NCBI GenBank assembly: GCA_903895595.1
Contig: CAITUP010000091.1
Location: 62,001-126,000, forward strand
Direction: 5' to 3'
Length of the DNA stretch: 64,000 bases
Source of the DNA: an uncultured Acetobacteraceae bacterium
GTDB lineage: Bacteria; Pseudomonadota; Alphaproteobacteria; Acetobacterales; Acetobacteraceae
The notes under the pieces are model-generated. The model saw nothing but the letters and a program-made list of their open reading frames with translations. It was not told where the DNA came from and did not search any database. Both the position numbers and the translations under genes were made by a program. How positions within the stretch are numbered: the stretch's first letter is position 1; each line of letters opens with the position of its first letter. Shown here piece after piece: positions 1-8,679 of this stretch.

Positions 1-1446
1 CACCAGCGCCGCCAGCGACAACAACCGTGTCAGGTCGCCGTGCGCCGCGGAAAACAGCCAAGCCTGCACCAGATACAGTGTTCCCGCCATCGCCAGCGAC
101 GACAGGACCATCCGCCCCACCCGCCGCCGCAGCGCCGCATCGGGACGCAGGTGCCCCTGCCGGTACAGCACGACGGCGAGCCCCCCGACATTGAACAAAG
201 CCGCGATACTGGTTGCCATCGCCGGACCGACATGGCGCAGCGGCACCATCAGCGCCACGTTCAGCGTCAGGTTCAGCGCCACCGCGATCATGCCGATCTT
301 CACCGGCGTCGCCGTATCGCCGCGTGCGAAGAAGCCGGGCGCCAGCACTTTCACCAACACGAACGCCGGCAGCCCCAGCCCATACGCGGCCAGCGCCTGA
401 GCCGACAGCCGCGCACTCTCGGCATCGAAGGCGCCGCGCCCGAACAGCGCCAACATGATCGGGAACGCCGACACAATCAGCGCCAGCGCCGCCGGCAAGG
501 TCAGCACCAGCGTATACTCAATTGCTCGGTTTTGCGTGTCGTTGGCCGCCTCGGCCTCCCCGGCGCGGACCTGCCGCGACAGCAACGGCAGCAGTGCGGT
601 CCCGACGGCGGTGCCGATGACGCCGAGCGGCAGTTGCTGGACCCGGTCGGCGTAATACAGCAGCGACACGGTGCCGGCGGGCAGCAGGCTGGCGATGATC
701 ACGTCAACCGCGAGGTTCAGCTGCGTCACCCCCGCGCCCACCAGCCCTGGCGCCATGCGCTTCAACAGCAGCCGCACCCGCGGCGTCAGCCTCGGGCGCG
801 GCACGCCCAGGCCCATCCCCGCTCGGTAGCCAGCCCACATGAGCAACCCGAGTTGCGCGACGCCGGAGATCGTGACGCCCCAGGACAAAGCATGGCCGGC
901 GGTGGGCGTGTACGGCGTCAGCCACAGCATGCAGATAATGCTGATGATGTTGAACAGCACATAGGACGCGGCGGCGGCGGTGTAGCGCTCCATCCCATTC
1001 AGGATGCCCGACACCAAAGCGGCGAGGCAGATCAGGATCAGATAGGGAAAGGTGATCCGGGTCAGGGAGACGGCGAGTGCGAATTTGTCGGGATCGGCGG
1101 CGAAGCCGGGGGCGAGAACCTGGATCACACCGGGCATGCAGATTTCGCCCAGAACGGTGACGAACAGCAGCCAGAACGTCATGACCCCAAAGGATTCGCG
1201 GGCAAACTGGCGGGCCGCGTCGGGGCCTTCGGTGGCGAGCAGGCCTGAGAATTCGGGCACGAAGGCGGCGTTGAAAGCACCCTCGCCGAACAGGCGGCGG
1301 AACAGGTTGGGCAGTTTCAGCGCAACGAAGAAGGCGTCGGCGACCGGGCCGGCGCCGAGGATCGCCGCGATCAGCATGTCGCGGGCGAAACCGAGGATAC
1401 GGCTGGCCATCGTCCAGCCGCCGACGGTGAGGATGCCTTTCAGCAT
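1..1446 (-). CDS. murJ: Lipid II flippase MurJ (MviN), C-terminus cut by window edge
   Basis: Polytopic inner-membrane protein of the MOP superfamily that flips lipid II to the periplasm for peptidoglycan synthesis. The frame opens at ATG 1446 and stays open to base 1, giving 482 codons; the family is usually a little over 500 residues, so only the last transmembrane helix or so is missing. The N-terminus shows the family signatures 'SRILGFARDML' and 'ADAFFVALKLPNLFRRLF' followed by 'GEGAFNAAFVPEF'. It is the last gene seen of the minus-strand run tsaD-rlmJ-gpsA-murJ, separated from gpsA by 166 bp holding a degenerate palindrome. Family call is secure; the true end lies outside the window. 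Confidence 0.93.
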   Translation of the reverse strand, partial: MLKGILTVGGWTMASRILGFARDMLIAAILGAGPVADAFFVALKLPNLFRRLFGEGAFNAAFVPEFSGLLATEGPDAARQFARESFGVMTFWLLFVTVLGEICMPGVIQVLAPGFAADPDKFALAVSLTRITFPYLILICLAALVSGILNGMERYTAAAASYVLFNIISIICMLWLTPYTPTAGHALSWGVTISGVAQLGLLMWAGYRAGMGLGVPRPRLTPRVRLLLKRMAPGLVGAGVTQLNLAVDVIIASLLPAGTVSLLYYADRVQQLPLGVIGTAVGTALLPLLSRQVRAGEAEAANDTQNRAIEYTLVLTLPAALALIVSAFPIMLALFGRGAFDAESARLSAQALAAYGLGLPAFVLVKVLAPGFFARGDTATPVKIGMIAVALNLTLNVALMVPLRHVGPAMATSIAALFNVGGLAVVLYRQGHLRPDAALRRRVGRMVLSSLAMAGTLYLVQAWLFSAAHGDLTRLLSLAALV

Positions 1447-1493
1447 GGGGACGCCCCCGCTGCCGCGAGGATAATGGGTGCCAACCCAATACC

Positions 1494-1590
1494 ACCCGTC
1501 ATCCTCATGCTTGGCACGAGGCCCCCCGCCTCGCTGTCGCGGCCGAAAGTAAGGTGTGGATCCTCGGCCTTCGCCAAGGATAACGGGGGG
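1494..1590. repeat. Degenerate inverted repeat between gpsA and murJ
   Basis: The left part (ACCCGTCATCCT..., from about 1494) and the inverse of the right part (ending ...AAGGATAACGGGGG near 1590) resemble each other, each carrying a CCCGT-ATCCT core and a CGAGG block. This looks like a decayed BIME/REP palindrome. It could form a hairpin in the gpsA-murJ mRNA. The match is imperfect, so the call is tentative. Confidence 0.35.
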
Positions 1591-1612
1591 AGGGGACGGG
1601 TTGGATTCATCG

Positions 1613-2575
1613 TCATTCGTCCCGCCGGGGGCGTGTCAGCAGGGCCGTGATCGCCTCGGTCAGCGTGACGCGGCCCCCCAGCAACGCGGCGACGGCGGCG
1701 CAGATCGGCAGTTCCACATCCCCGGCGCGCGCGACCAGCGCGGGGGCGGTGGCGACGCCTTCGGTCACGGTTTCCCGGCTCGCCAGAATATCCGCCAGCG
1801 CCTGCCCCCGCCCCAGCGCCAGACCGAGGCTGAAATTGCGGCTGGAGGAGCCGGTGCAGGTGAGCAGCAGATCGCCCAGACCCGACAAACCCATCACCGT
1901 CTCCGCCCGCCCGCCCAGCGCGATCGTCAGGCGGCTGAGTTCCGCGAGGCTGCGGGTGATCAGCGCGGCACGGGCATTCTCGCCGAGTCCGGCGCCGATG
2001 ACCGCTCCGGCGGCAATGGCGATGACGTTCTTCGCCGCGCCGCCGATCTGGGCGCCGACGGTGTCGTCGTTGCCGTAGAGGCGGAAAGACGGAGTCGCCA
2101 AAGCCTCGGCGACCGCATCCCGCACGGCGGCATCGGTGCTGGCCAAAGTCGCGGCGGCGGGCATGCCGGCGGCGACTTCATGCGCGAAATTGGGGCCGGT
2201 CAGGACGGCGGCCGGGCGGTCCGGCCAGATCTCCGCCAGAACTTCGAGCGGCAGGCGAAGTGTACCGGCCTCGACCCCTTTGGCGCAGACGACCAGCGGG
2301 GCGTCGGATGGTGGCAAACGGGACGCGACGCCCCGCAGATGCTGGAGCGGAACGGCCAGCAGAATCGCCTCGGCCTGCGCGGGCAGGTTCGCGGTAACCC
2401 GGATGGCGCCGGGCAGCCGATGGCCGGGGAGCCGCGGGTTCAGGCGCGTTTGCTCGATCGAGGCGGCGGTGGCGGCGTCGCGTGCCCACAGCACGACCTG
2501 CCGCCCGGCGTTCGCGGCGTGAATCGCCAGCGCGGTGCCCCAGGCGCCGGCGCCGATAACGGCGATGTCACTCAT
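1613..2575 (-). CDS. gpsA: Glycerol-3-phosphate dehydrogenase [NAD(P)+]
   Basis: Reduces dihydroxyacetone phosphate to sn-glycerol 3-phosphate, the backbone for phospholipid synthesis; cytosolic. The 320-residue protein has the normal length. The N-terminal Rossmann motif 'GAGAWGTALA' (residues 8-17) binds NAD(P)H, 'CAKGVE' and 'LTGPNFAHEVA' mark the substrate-binding region, and 'VIAIAAGAVIGAGLGENARAA' (21 residues in the family, centred near residue 200) marks the C-terminal helical domain with its catalytic lysine in 'AAKNVIA'. Its start overlaps the end of rlmJ by 8 bp, so the two are probably translationally coupled. The tsaD-gpsA neighbourhood is typical for alphaproteobacteria. Confidence 0.95.
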   Translation of the reverse strand: MSDIAVIGAGAWGTALAIHAANAGRQVVLWARDAATAASIEQTRLNPRLPGHRLPGAIRVTANLPAQAEAILLAVPLQHLRGVASRLPPSDAPLVVCAKGVEAGTLRLPLEVLAEIWPDRPAAVLTGPNFAHEVAAGMPAAATLASTDAAVRDAVAEALATPSFRLYGNDDTVGAQIGGAAKNVIAIAAGAVIGAGLGENARAALITRSLAELSRLTIALGGRAETVMGLSGLGDLLLTCTGSSSRNFSLGLALGRGQALADILASRETVTEGVATAPALVARAGDVELPICAAVAALLGGRVTLTEAITALLTRPRRDE

Positions 2576-3386
2576 CCGCCAGCCTCGTCACCGACACACA
2601 CTGGCCGGGTTCGCCGGTTCCGATTGCCGCCAACAGAGCGGTCAGAATATCGCGGGCATGATCTTCGAACTGGTAGGGTGGATTGACGACCAGCAGCCCG
2701 CAGCCGTTCAGCCGCGCGGGGTCCAGCGGCTCCCGGAGCAGAAATTCGGCCGTGACGACGTCCCGGATGCCGCTGTCGCGCATCTCGGTCAGGAACTGGC
2801 GGACTTGGGCGAGGCGCTTGATCGGGTACCACGCGGCGAACACCCCGGTGCGGAAGCGGCTGTGTCCCAGGGCCAGCCCTTTGGCCATGGACGAAAATTC
2901 GTCGGGGCGTTCGTAGGGGGGATCGATCAGGATCAGCCCACGCTTCTGTTTCGGGGGGAGCAGCCCACGCAAAGCCTCCCACCCATCGCGGCGGTGCACC
3001 GCGACCGCCGGGTTGCGGGCGAACAAATGCTTGAGTTCGGCGGAGTCCTCGGGGTGCAGCTCGCAACAGGCAAGGGTGTCGCCGGGGCGCAGCAGCGCCT
3101 CGGTCAGCGAGGGTGAGCCGGGATAGAGGCCGAGTCGGCGGACCAATGCCAGGTACGGCGCAAGCGGCTCCGGGTCGGCTGCGAGCAGGCGGAGGATGCC
3201 GGCTTGCGCCTCCTGCGTGCGGCTGGCGGGGACGGCGTCCAGATCGTAGTGGCCGGTGCCGGCATGGGTATCCAGCACGAAGAACGGCGCCGGTTTGCGG
3301 GCGAGCGATTCCAGCAGCCAGACCAGCAGCGCGTGCTTCATGCAATCGGCGAAATTGCCGGCATGGAAGGCGTGGCGGTAGTTCAT
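2568..3386 (-). CDS. rlmJ: 23S rRNA (adenine(2030)-N6)-methyltransferase RlmJ
   Basis: SAM-dependent N6 methylation of an adenine in 23S rRNA (A2030 in E. coli numbering). At 272 residues it has the usual length. It begins with the diagnostic 'MNYRHAFHAGNFADCMKH', has the SAM-binding stretch 'FVLDTHAGTGHYDL' near residue 36, and carries the N6-adenine methyltransferase catalytic motif as 'LILIDPPYE' (DPPY). ATG 3386 is the natural start; longer readings upstream would translate the palindrome at 3410-3490. It overlaps gpsA by 8 bp downstream. Confidence 0.93.
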   Translation of the reverse strand: MNYRHAFHAGNFADCMKHALLVWLLESLARKPAPFFVLDTHAGTGHYDLDAVPASRTQEAQAGILRLLAADPEPLAPYLALVRRLGLYPGSPSLTEALLRPGDTLACCELHPEDSAELKHLFARNPAVAVHRRDGWEALRGLLPPKQKRGLILIDPPYERPDEFSSMAKGLALGHSRFRTGVFAAWYPIKRLAQVRQFLTEMRDSGIRDVVTAEFLLREPLDPARLNGCGLLVVNPPYQFEDHARDILTALLAAIGTGEPGQCVSVTRLADE

Positions 3387-3409
3387 GGGGTGGGGCGGCC
3401 GGTCGTTTC

Positions 3410-3490
3410 GTCATGCCGACGCAGGTCGGCATCCACGACTTCAACACGCGCTCCAGAAAAGTCGTGGATGCCGACCTGCGTCGGCATGAC
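3410..3490. repeat. REP-type perfect palindrome, 32-bp arms
   Basis: Bases 3410-3441 (starting GTCATGCCGACGCAGGTCGG) are exactly inverted at 3459-3490 around a 17-base loop. It lies between tsaD and rlmJ, on the transcript of both, so it could act as an mRNA-stabilising or attenuating hairpin. Spurious peptides from this palindrome family ('MPTQVGIHDF', 'MPTCVGMT') are widespread in bacterial annotations, which marks it as a high-copy REP class. It differs from the second class found at 13393, 30775, 32733 and 62078. Confidence 0.9.
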
Positions 3491-3501
3491 GCTGTTGGCC
3501 A

Positions 3502-4578
3502 TCACGCCAAACCCCGCCGCATACCGTCCGCATCCAACGGCCACCGTGGCCTCGGCGCGAAGTCCAGCCCGTCGGTCCAGCCCAGTCGCAACCGCTCCAG
3601 CCCCGCCCAGGCGACCATCACGGCGTTGTCGGTGCACAGACGAACCGGTGGGGCGACCATGTGGAAACCGCGCGTATCGGCCTCCCGTGTCAGGGCCGTG
3701 CGAACGGCGCCGTTCGCGGCCACGCCGCCGGCCACGATCAGCAAACGGGCGGTGGGATAGCGGGCGCGCATCGTCGCCATGGCGTGACCGGTGCGATCCG
3801 CCAGCACCTCGGCCACCGCGCGCTGAAAACTGGCGGCGATATCGGCCGCGTCCGCTGCCGGCAGGGCGCCCGCCGGATACGTCCCGACCACCCGAGCCAC
3901 CGCCGTCTTCAAGCCCGAGAAACTGAAATCGCACCCCTCCCGTCGCAGCAGCGGACGCGGGAAATCGTGCCGCCGCGCGTCGCCGGTCGCGGCCAGACGC
4001 TCCAGCGCCGGACCGCCCGGCCAGCCGAGGCCCAGCAGTTTCGCCACTTTATCGAACGCCTCCCCGGCCGCGTCGTCGATCGTGCCGCCGAGGCGGACGT
4101 AACGGCCCACGCCCTCCACCGCCACGCATTGGCAGTGTCCGCCGGAGACCAGCAACAACAAATAGGGGAACGGCGCGCCGTCCTCGACCAGACCCGGCAG
4201 GCGGGCGGTCAGGGCATGCGCCTCCAGATGGTTCACCGCGACATAAGGCAGCCGGTGTGCCAGCGCGATGCCCTTGGCGACCTGGCTGCCGACGATCAGG
4301 CCGCCGATCAGGCCGGGCCCGCCGCTCGCGGCCACGCCGGCCAGATCGGCGAAACCGACCCCGGCGCGCGCCATGACATCGCGGACCTGCGCCGGCAGAA
4401 TGGCGAGGTGGGCGCGCGCGGCGATCTCCGGCACCACGCCGCCGAAGGGCGCATGATCCGAGAGCTGGCTGTGCACAGCCTCCGCCAACACCCGTCCGGT
4501 GCGGTCCAGCACGGCGGTGGCGGTCTCGTCGCAGGACGATTCTATGCCCAGTACTGGGCCGGTGAATGAAAATGCCAT
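3502..4578 (-). CDS. tsaD: tRNA N6-adenosine threonylcarbamoyltransferase TsaD
   Basis: Transfers threonylcarbamoyl from TC-AMP to A37 of ANN-decoding tRNAs, with TsaB and TsaE. 358 residues from ATG 4578, normal length. 'GPVLGIESSCDETATAVL' opens the ASKHA fold, 'VNHLEAHAL' supplies the two metal-binding histidines, and 'LLLLVSGGHCQ' and 'GGVAANGAVR' are conserved nucleotide-binding loops. The frame remains open for more than 300 codons upstream, but that part lies antisense to hemC and is not coding. The gene is divergent from hemC with only 33 bp between the start codons, so both promoters must be packed there or inside the 5' ends. Confidence 0.95.
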   Translation of the reverse strand: MAFSFTGPVLGIESSCDETATAVLDRTGRVLAEAVHSQLSDHAPFGGVVPEIAARAHLAILPAQVRDVMARAGVGFADLAGVAASGGPGLIGGLIVGSQVAKGIALAHRLPYVAVNHLEAHALTARLPGLVEDGAPFPYLLLLVSGGHCQCVAVEGVGRYVRLGGTIDDAAGEAFDKVAKLLGLGWPGGPALERLAATGDARRHDFPRPLLRREGCDFSFSGLKTAVARVVGTYPAGALPAADAADIAASFQRAVAEVLADRTGHAMATMRARYPTARLLIVAGGVAANGAVRTALTREADTRGFHMVAPPVRLCTDNAVMVAWAGLERLRLGWTDGLDFAPRPRWPLDADGMRRGLA

Positions 4579-4611
4579 CTTTCCCTCAAGCGGCGGCAGT
4601 AATAGGACGCA

Positions 4612-5607
4612 ATGATGAAAGCCGCCACGCCACAAAAACCCGCCGTCGCGCCGCACAGTCGCCCCCTGCCGATGAAGGTGGGGACGCGCGGTTCCCCCTT
4701 GGCACTGGTGCAGACGCGCTTCTTCCTGCACCTGCTGACCACGTTCTGCCCGGTTTTGCGGGGCATGGACGCGTTTCAGGAGCACGCGATCAACACCACC
4801 GGCGACGCGGTCCAGGACCGGCGGCTGGCGGAAATCGGCGGCAAAGGCCTGTTCGCCAAGGAAATTCATGAGGCATTGCTCGACCGTCGGGTCGATTTCG
4901 CGGTCCACAGCCTCAAGGACCTGGAAACCGAACTGCCGCCCGGGATCATGCTGGCCTGCACCTTGAAGCGGGAGGATGCGCGGGATGCGCTGATCCTCGG
5001 CCCCGATTGCCACGACGCCGACCCCAGCGATCCCTTCGCCTGTCTGCCGGCTGGCGCGGTCATCGGCACCTCCTCCGTCCGCCGCCAAGCCCAACTTCTT
5101 CACGCTCGACCCGACCTTTCGATCGTCCCGATTCGCGGCAATGTGCAGACGCGGCTGGGCAAGCTCGCGGCCGGCGAATGCGCGGCGTCGCTGCTGGCCT
5201 TGGCCGGGCTGCGGCGGCTGGGGATGGAGGATCGGGCGTCGGTGGTGCTCGACCCCGATGCGATGGTGCCGGCGGCATGCCAGGGGATCATCGGGATCAC
5301 CGTGCGGGAAGACGATCACGACCTGCGGGAAATGCTGCTGGCGATCGAAGACCCCGAGGCCAAGGCCGTCGCCACCGCCGAACGCGCGATGCTGGCGGAG
5401 CTGGACGGGTCCTGCCGCACCCCGATCGGCGGGCATGCCCGCCTGCTGCCGAACGGAGAACTGCATCTGACCGGTCTGGTCGCCCGCGCCGATGGCAGTT
5501 TTCTGCTCAAGCGCTCGGCCCACGGCGACGGTGCCGACGCGCACCGCATCGGGGCAGAACTCGGGGCGAGCCTGCGGGCGGATTGTCCGAGGGACGTATT
5601 TGCTTGA
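4612..5607 (+). CDS. hemC: Hydroxymethylbilane synthase (porphobilinogen deaminase)
   Basis: Polymerises four porphobilinogens into hydroxymethylbilane in tetrapyrrole synthesis. 331 residues from ATG 4612. The core starts at 'MKVGTRGSPLALVQT'; this inner ATG (4672) is an alternative start, since the 20 residues before it are low-complexity. 'NTTGDAVQDRRLAEIGGKGL' and 'DFAVHSLKDLE' are family signatures, and the dipyrromethane cofactor would attach to Cys in 'LDGSCRTPIGGHA'. It heads the hemC-hemD-mic60-hemY cluster, the usual alphaproteobacterial arrangement. Confidence 0.95.
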   Translation: MMKAATPQKPAVAPHSRPLPMKVGTRGSPLALVQTRFFLHLLTTFCPVLRGMDAFQEHAINTTGDAVQDRRLAEIGGKGLFAKEIHEALLDRRVDFAVHSLKDLETELPPGIMLACTLKREDARDALILGPDCHDADPSDPFACLPAGAVIGTSSVRRQAQLLHARPDLSIVPIRGNVQTRLGKLAAGECAASLLALAGLRRLGMEDRASVVLDPDAMVPAACQGIIGITVREDDHDLREMLLAIEDPEAKAVATAERAMLAELDGSCRTPIGGHARLLPNGELHLTGLVARADGSFLLKRSAHGDGADAHRIGAELGASLRADCPRDVFA

Positions 5608-5688
5608 GACCGAGGAGCCATGCCTGTCGGCATCGCTTCCTTTCCATCCGAACGGTGCCGTCCCTCGGCATGGGGCGAGGATGACGCG

Positions 5689-6396
5689 GTGGTAACCCGC
5701 ACCGCGATCCTGATCACCCGGCCCGAACCGGGGGCGTCGGCGACCGCGGCGCGGGTCGCGGCGTTGGGGTTCGATCCGGTCCTGACGCCTTTTCTGACCA
5801 TCGAGGCGCTCAACCCAGCGATGCCTGCACCGGCGGGGATCGCGGCGGTGTTGGTTACGTCGGGCAACGCCGTTGCGGCTTGTCTGGCGCTTTTTCGGGA
5901 CACGCCGTTGCTGACGGTCGGGGATGCGACGGCGGATAAAGCGCGGCGGTTGGGGTTCACGCAGGTGCTCAGCGCCGGGGGCGACGCAGCGGCGCTGGCG
6001 GATTTGGTTGGGCGGACGCGACGACCCGACGACGGCACATTACTGCTCGCGGCGGGCCGGGGCCATGCCGGGGCGCTGGCAGCCGTGCTACGGCAGGACG
6101 GGTTCCGGGTCGTGCGCCGGGTGACCTATCGGTCGCGGCCGGTGCGCGTGCTGATGCCGGAGGCGGAACAGGCCCTGCGAGCGGACCGCGTGCGTGCCGC
6201 GTTGTTTTTCTCGGCGGAGACGGCGCGCAGCTTCGTACGGGCCGTTCAGGCCGCCGATCTGGCGGACGCGGTGCGCGCAGCCGATGCCATGGCTATCGGT
6301 CCCGCGGCCGGCGTGGCATTACAGGCACTGCCCTGGCGCCGCGTCTCGGTCGCCGAACAGCCTACTCAGGACGCCTTATTGGCGCTGCTCGCATGA
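5689..6396 (+). CDS. hemD: Uroporphyrinogen-III synthase
   Basis: Cyclises and inverts ring D of hydroxymethylbilane. The conserved part begins 'TAILITRPEPGASATAARVA', so I choose GTG 5689 (235 residues); an in-frame ATG at 5620 would add 23 residues unlike the family. The two-lobed fold is poorly conserved in general, but 'VLVTSGNAVAA', 'LLLAAGRGHAGALA' and 'ALFFSAETARSFV' match the usual positions. It lies 81 bp after hemC and overlaps the next gene by 4 bp (ATGA), indicating coupled translation. Confidence 0.88.
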   Translation: MVTRTAILITRPEPGASATAARVAALGFDPVLTPFLTIEALNPAMPAPAGIAAVLVTSGNAVAACLALFRDTPLLTVGDATADKARRLGFTQVLSAGGDAAALADLVGRTRRPDDGTLLLAAGRGHAGALAAVLRQDGFRVVRRVTYRSRPVRVLMPEAEQALRADRVRAALFFSAETARSFVRAVQAADLADAVRAADAMAIGPAAGVALQALPWRRVSVAEQPTQDALLALLA

Positions 6397-7223
6397 CCGA
6401 ACCCACAGCCGAACCCGTAGCAGCGACACCCGTTCGGTGGGCGCGCTGGTTGTTGCCTGCCGCGGGCGCGGTTGGCTTCGTCGTGCTGGCGATGGCGATC
6501 GTGGCGCTCTGGCTTCGTCCGGTGCCGATCGCCGATCTGTCCGAAACGACCGCGCGTCTGGAGGCCATCGAGGCCCGTCTGGCGCGGCTGGAACAACGGC
6601 CCTCCGGCCCCGGTTTCCCCGATCCCGAGCCTCGGCTGCAAGCCTTGGAACACCGCATCGCCCCCGATCTGACCGGCGTCTATGCTCGTATAGGCGAACT
6701 GGAACGCCGCCCTTCCGGCGATGCCGAACAACTGGCCGCGCGGTTCGGGGTGCTGGAGCAAAACGTCAACCGCCGCGCCCACGCACAGACCGCCGTTCTG
6801 GCGCTGGCCGCCGGCCGGCCGCTGGGCGATATCCCGAACGCGCCGCCGATCCTGACGCGGTTCGCCAACAAGGCGCCGCCGACCGAGGCCGCTTTGCGTC
6901 TAGCGTTCCCCGCCGCCGAACGCGCCGTGCTGGAAGCGGGTATTCCGAACGACAATGAGGCCCCGCTGTGGAAGCGGATTTCGGTGCGTCTGGAAGACCT
7001 GTTTGTCCTGCGCCAGGGGGACCGCGTGCTGATCGGCGACCCCGCCGCCGGTATTCTGATCCGCGCCCGCGCCGCGCTGGAGGCCGGAGATCTCGCCGGC
7101 GCCGTAGCGGCGCTGTCGGCGTTGCAAGGTGCCGCGGCCGCGGCGATGGCGGGCTGGATGGCGGATGCGCAAGCGCTCGTCGCGGTGCGCGCGGCGTTGG
7201 CCGATATCGCGGCGGCGCGCTGA
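6393..7223 (+). CDS. Mitofilin/Mic60-like inner-membrane protein
   Basis: 276-residue protein with a single transmembrane helix near residues 18-42, then a coiled-coil segment with repeated 'LEAIEARLARLEQR' heptads (about 50-130) and a C-terminal helical region rich in Ala/Leu. Alphaproteobacterial relatives of mitochondrial Mic60 are known to be encoded beside hem genes, exactly as here between hemD and hemY; they shape intracytoplasmic membranes and tether the envelope. The C-terminal part here is short for Mic60, so assignment rests mainly on architecture and position. Overlaps hemD by 4 bp and hemY by 1 bp (TGATG). Confidence 0.75.
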   Translation: MTEPTAEPVAATPVRWARWLLPAAGAVGFVVLAMAIVALWLRPVPIADLSETTARLEAIEARLARLEQRPSGPGFPDPEPRLQALEHRIAPDLTGVYARIGELERRPSGDAEQLAARFGVLEQNVNRRAHAQTAVLALAAGRPLGDIPNAPPILTRFANKAPPTEAALRLAFPAAERAVLEAGIPNDNEAPLWKRISVRLEDLFVLRQGDRVLIGDPAAGILIRARAALEAGDLAGAVAALSALQGAAAAAMAGWMADAQALVAVRAALADIAAAR

Positions 7224-8458
7224 TGGGGCGGGCGATCAAGGCGGTCCTGCTGGCGGCGCTGATCGGCTTCGGGACTTGGTGGATCGCGGCGCTGCCCGGC
7301 CGGGTCGCCGCCGACTTCGCGGGATACAGTTTCGATACTTCGACGCCGGTCGCGCTGCTGGCGCTGGCGGTGCTGTTCGTCGTTCTTTACATTCTGCTGC
7401 GGCTGGTGGCGGCCATCCTGCGGCTGCCGTTCTTGGGCTCCCGCTGGCGGATGGAGCGCCGTCGCCATGCCGGCGACATCGCGGTCACACGAGCGTTGGT
7501 CGCCATCGCGGCCGGCGATGCCAATCCCGCGCGGCGAGAGGCGCATAAGGCCCGAAAACTGCTGGGCGATACGCCGCAAACCCTGCTTCTGGCCGCCGAG
7601 GCCGCGCGTCTCGCGAACCGCGACGACGAAGCCGAAACCGCGTTTCGCGCTTTGGTCGCCATGCCGGACGCGGCGTTGCTGGGCTACCGGGGGCTGTACC
7701 GCCTCGCGGTGGCGCGGGAGGCCTGGGGCGAGGCCGCGACTTTGGCCAGCGAGGCCGAACGGGCACATCCCGGCGCCAACTGGCTGCGGCCGGAGCGAAG
7801 CCGGCTGGCGATAAGGGCGGGCAATTGGGCGGCGGCGCTGGACCTGTCCGAACCCGGACCAGCGAAAGCGGCGCTGACGACGGCGGCGGCTTTGGCCGAA
7901 CCCGATCCGCGTCAGGCCGCGGTGCGCGCGAGGCAGGCGTGGCGGCTCGATCCGGCGCTGATGCCGGCGGTGCTGGTTTATGCCGGGTCGCAGCGCGCCC
8001 ATGGACATGAATCAGTGGCGCAATCGGCCGTGCGGCATGCGTGGTCGGTGGCGCCGCACCCGGACCTCGCGACGTTCGCCCTGGCGCCGGTCACGGATGT
8101 GCTGGCGCGTGCCAAGGCGGCGCAAAAGCTCGCGGGGGCCAATCCCGAACACGCGGAAAGCCGTTTGCTGCTCGCTCGGACGTCGCTCGACGCCGGATTG
8201 GTGGGGGAGGCGCGGCATCAGGCCGAAGCGGCGCTGGCGTCCGGCATCGACCAACGACGGTTCCATCTGCTGCTCGCGGACATCGCGGACGCCGAACAGC
8301 GGGACCCCGAGGCGGCTCGTGTGGCCTTGCGGCACGCGGCGGATGGCGGGCCCGATCCGGCTTGGCATTGCGACTCCTGCCATGCCGCCTATCCAGTGTG
8401 GCACGCGGCTTGCCCCGCCTGCGCGACGCCCGGCAGTTTGCGGTGGACGGCGGGTTGA
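7223..8458 (+). CDS. hemY: HemY N-terminal domain / TPR protein
   Basis: 411 residues from ATG 7223, which overlaps the preceding stop (TGATG). Two N-terminal transmembrane helices (about residues 5-22 and 36-62) precede a TPR-like helical domain ('ARREAHKARKLLGDTPQTLL', 'AAEAARLANRDDEAE'). This is the HemY family of haem-operon membrane proteins; it is not protoporphyrinogen oxidase, and its exact role (possibly scaffolding late haem enzymes) is unsettled. The last 30 residues hold a compact four-cysteine motif, 'CDSC' and 'CPAC', spaced like a zinc ribbon. It ends the cluster; a MITE-like element follows. Confidence 0.85.
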   Translation: MGRAIKAVLLAALIGFGTWWIAALPGRVAADFAGYSFDTSTPVALLALAVLFVVLYILLRLVAAILRLPFLGSRWRMERRRHAGDIAVTRALVAIAAGDANPARREAHKARKLLGDTPQTLLLAAEAARLANRDDEAETAFRALVAMPDAALLGYRGLYRLAVAREAWGEAATLASEAERAHPGANWLRPERSRLAIRAGNWAAALDLSEPGPAKAALTTAAALAEPDPRQAAVRARQAWRLDPALMPAVLVYAGSQRAHGHESVAQSAVRHAWSVAPHPDLATFALAPVTDVLARAKAAQKLAGANPEHAESRLLLARTSLDAGLVGEARHQAEAALASGIDQRRFHLLLADIADAEQRDPEAARVALRHAADGGPDPAWHCDSCHAAYPVWHAACPACATPGSLRWTAG

Positions 8459-8490
8459 ACCTGACCGATGACGATTGAGGCGTTCGTCCC

Positions 8491-8679
8491 CAGCAGTTCT
8501 CATTTTGCCATTTTGTTCCGCATACCCGTCATGGTCGGGCTTGACCCGACCGACGCAGGCCAATGGGGTACCGCTAAAAAAACCTCGTAATTTCAACGCA
8601 CCTCGAATCGCCAAAGTTGGTCGGGTCAAGCCCGACCATGCCGATGAAGAAGTGACGACCGCCATAATGAGAACTGCTG
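8491..8679. mobile_element. MITE-like element copy 1 (189 bp) with 9-bp target duplication
   Basis: The element begins CAGCAGTTCTCATT and ends with its exact inverse AATGAGAACTGCTG (14-bp terminal inverted repeats). It is flanked by a perfect 9-bp direct repeat GTTCGTCCC at 8482-8490 and 8680-8688, the hallmark of transposition. It encodes no protein and so would need a transposase in trans. Inside lies a full REP palindrome (about 8528-8640). A second copy is at 36401-36492 and lacks 97 internal bp (8546-8642 here). It fills most of the hemY-trpS interval; the rest of 8459-8752 shows nothing else recognisable. Confidence 0.8.

Noticed and set aside
4579-5544. Long N-terminal extension of tsaD (to 680 codons)
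   Set aside because: The extension lies opposite hemC and has no family similarity; TsaD begins at 'GPVLGIESSCDETA' just after ATG 4578.
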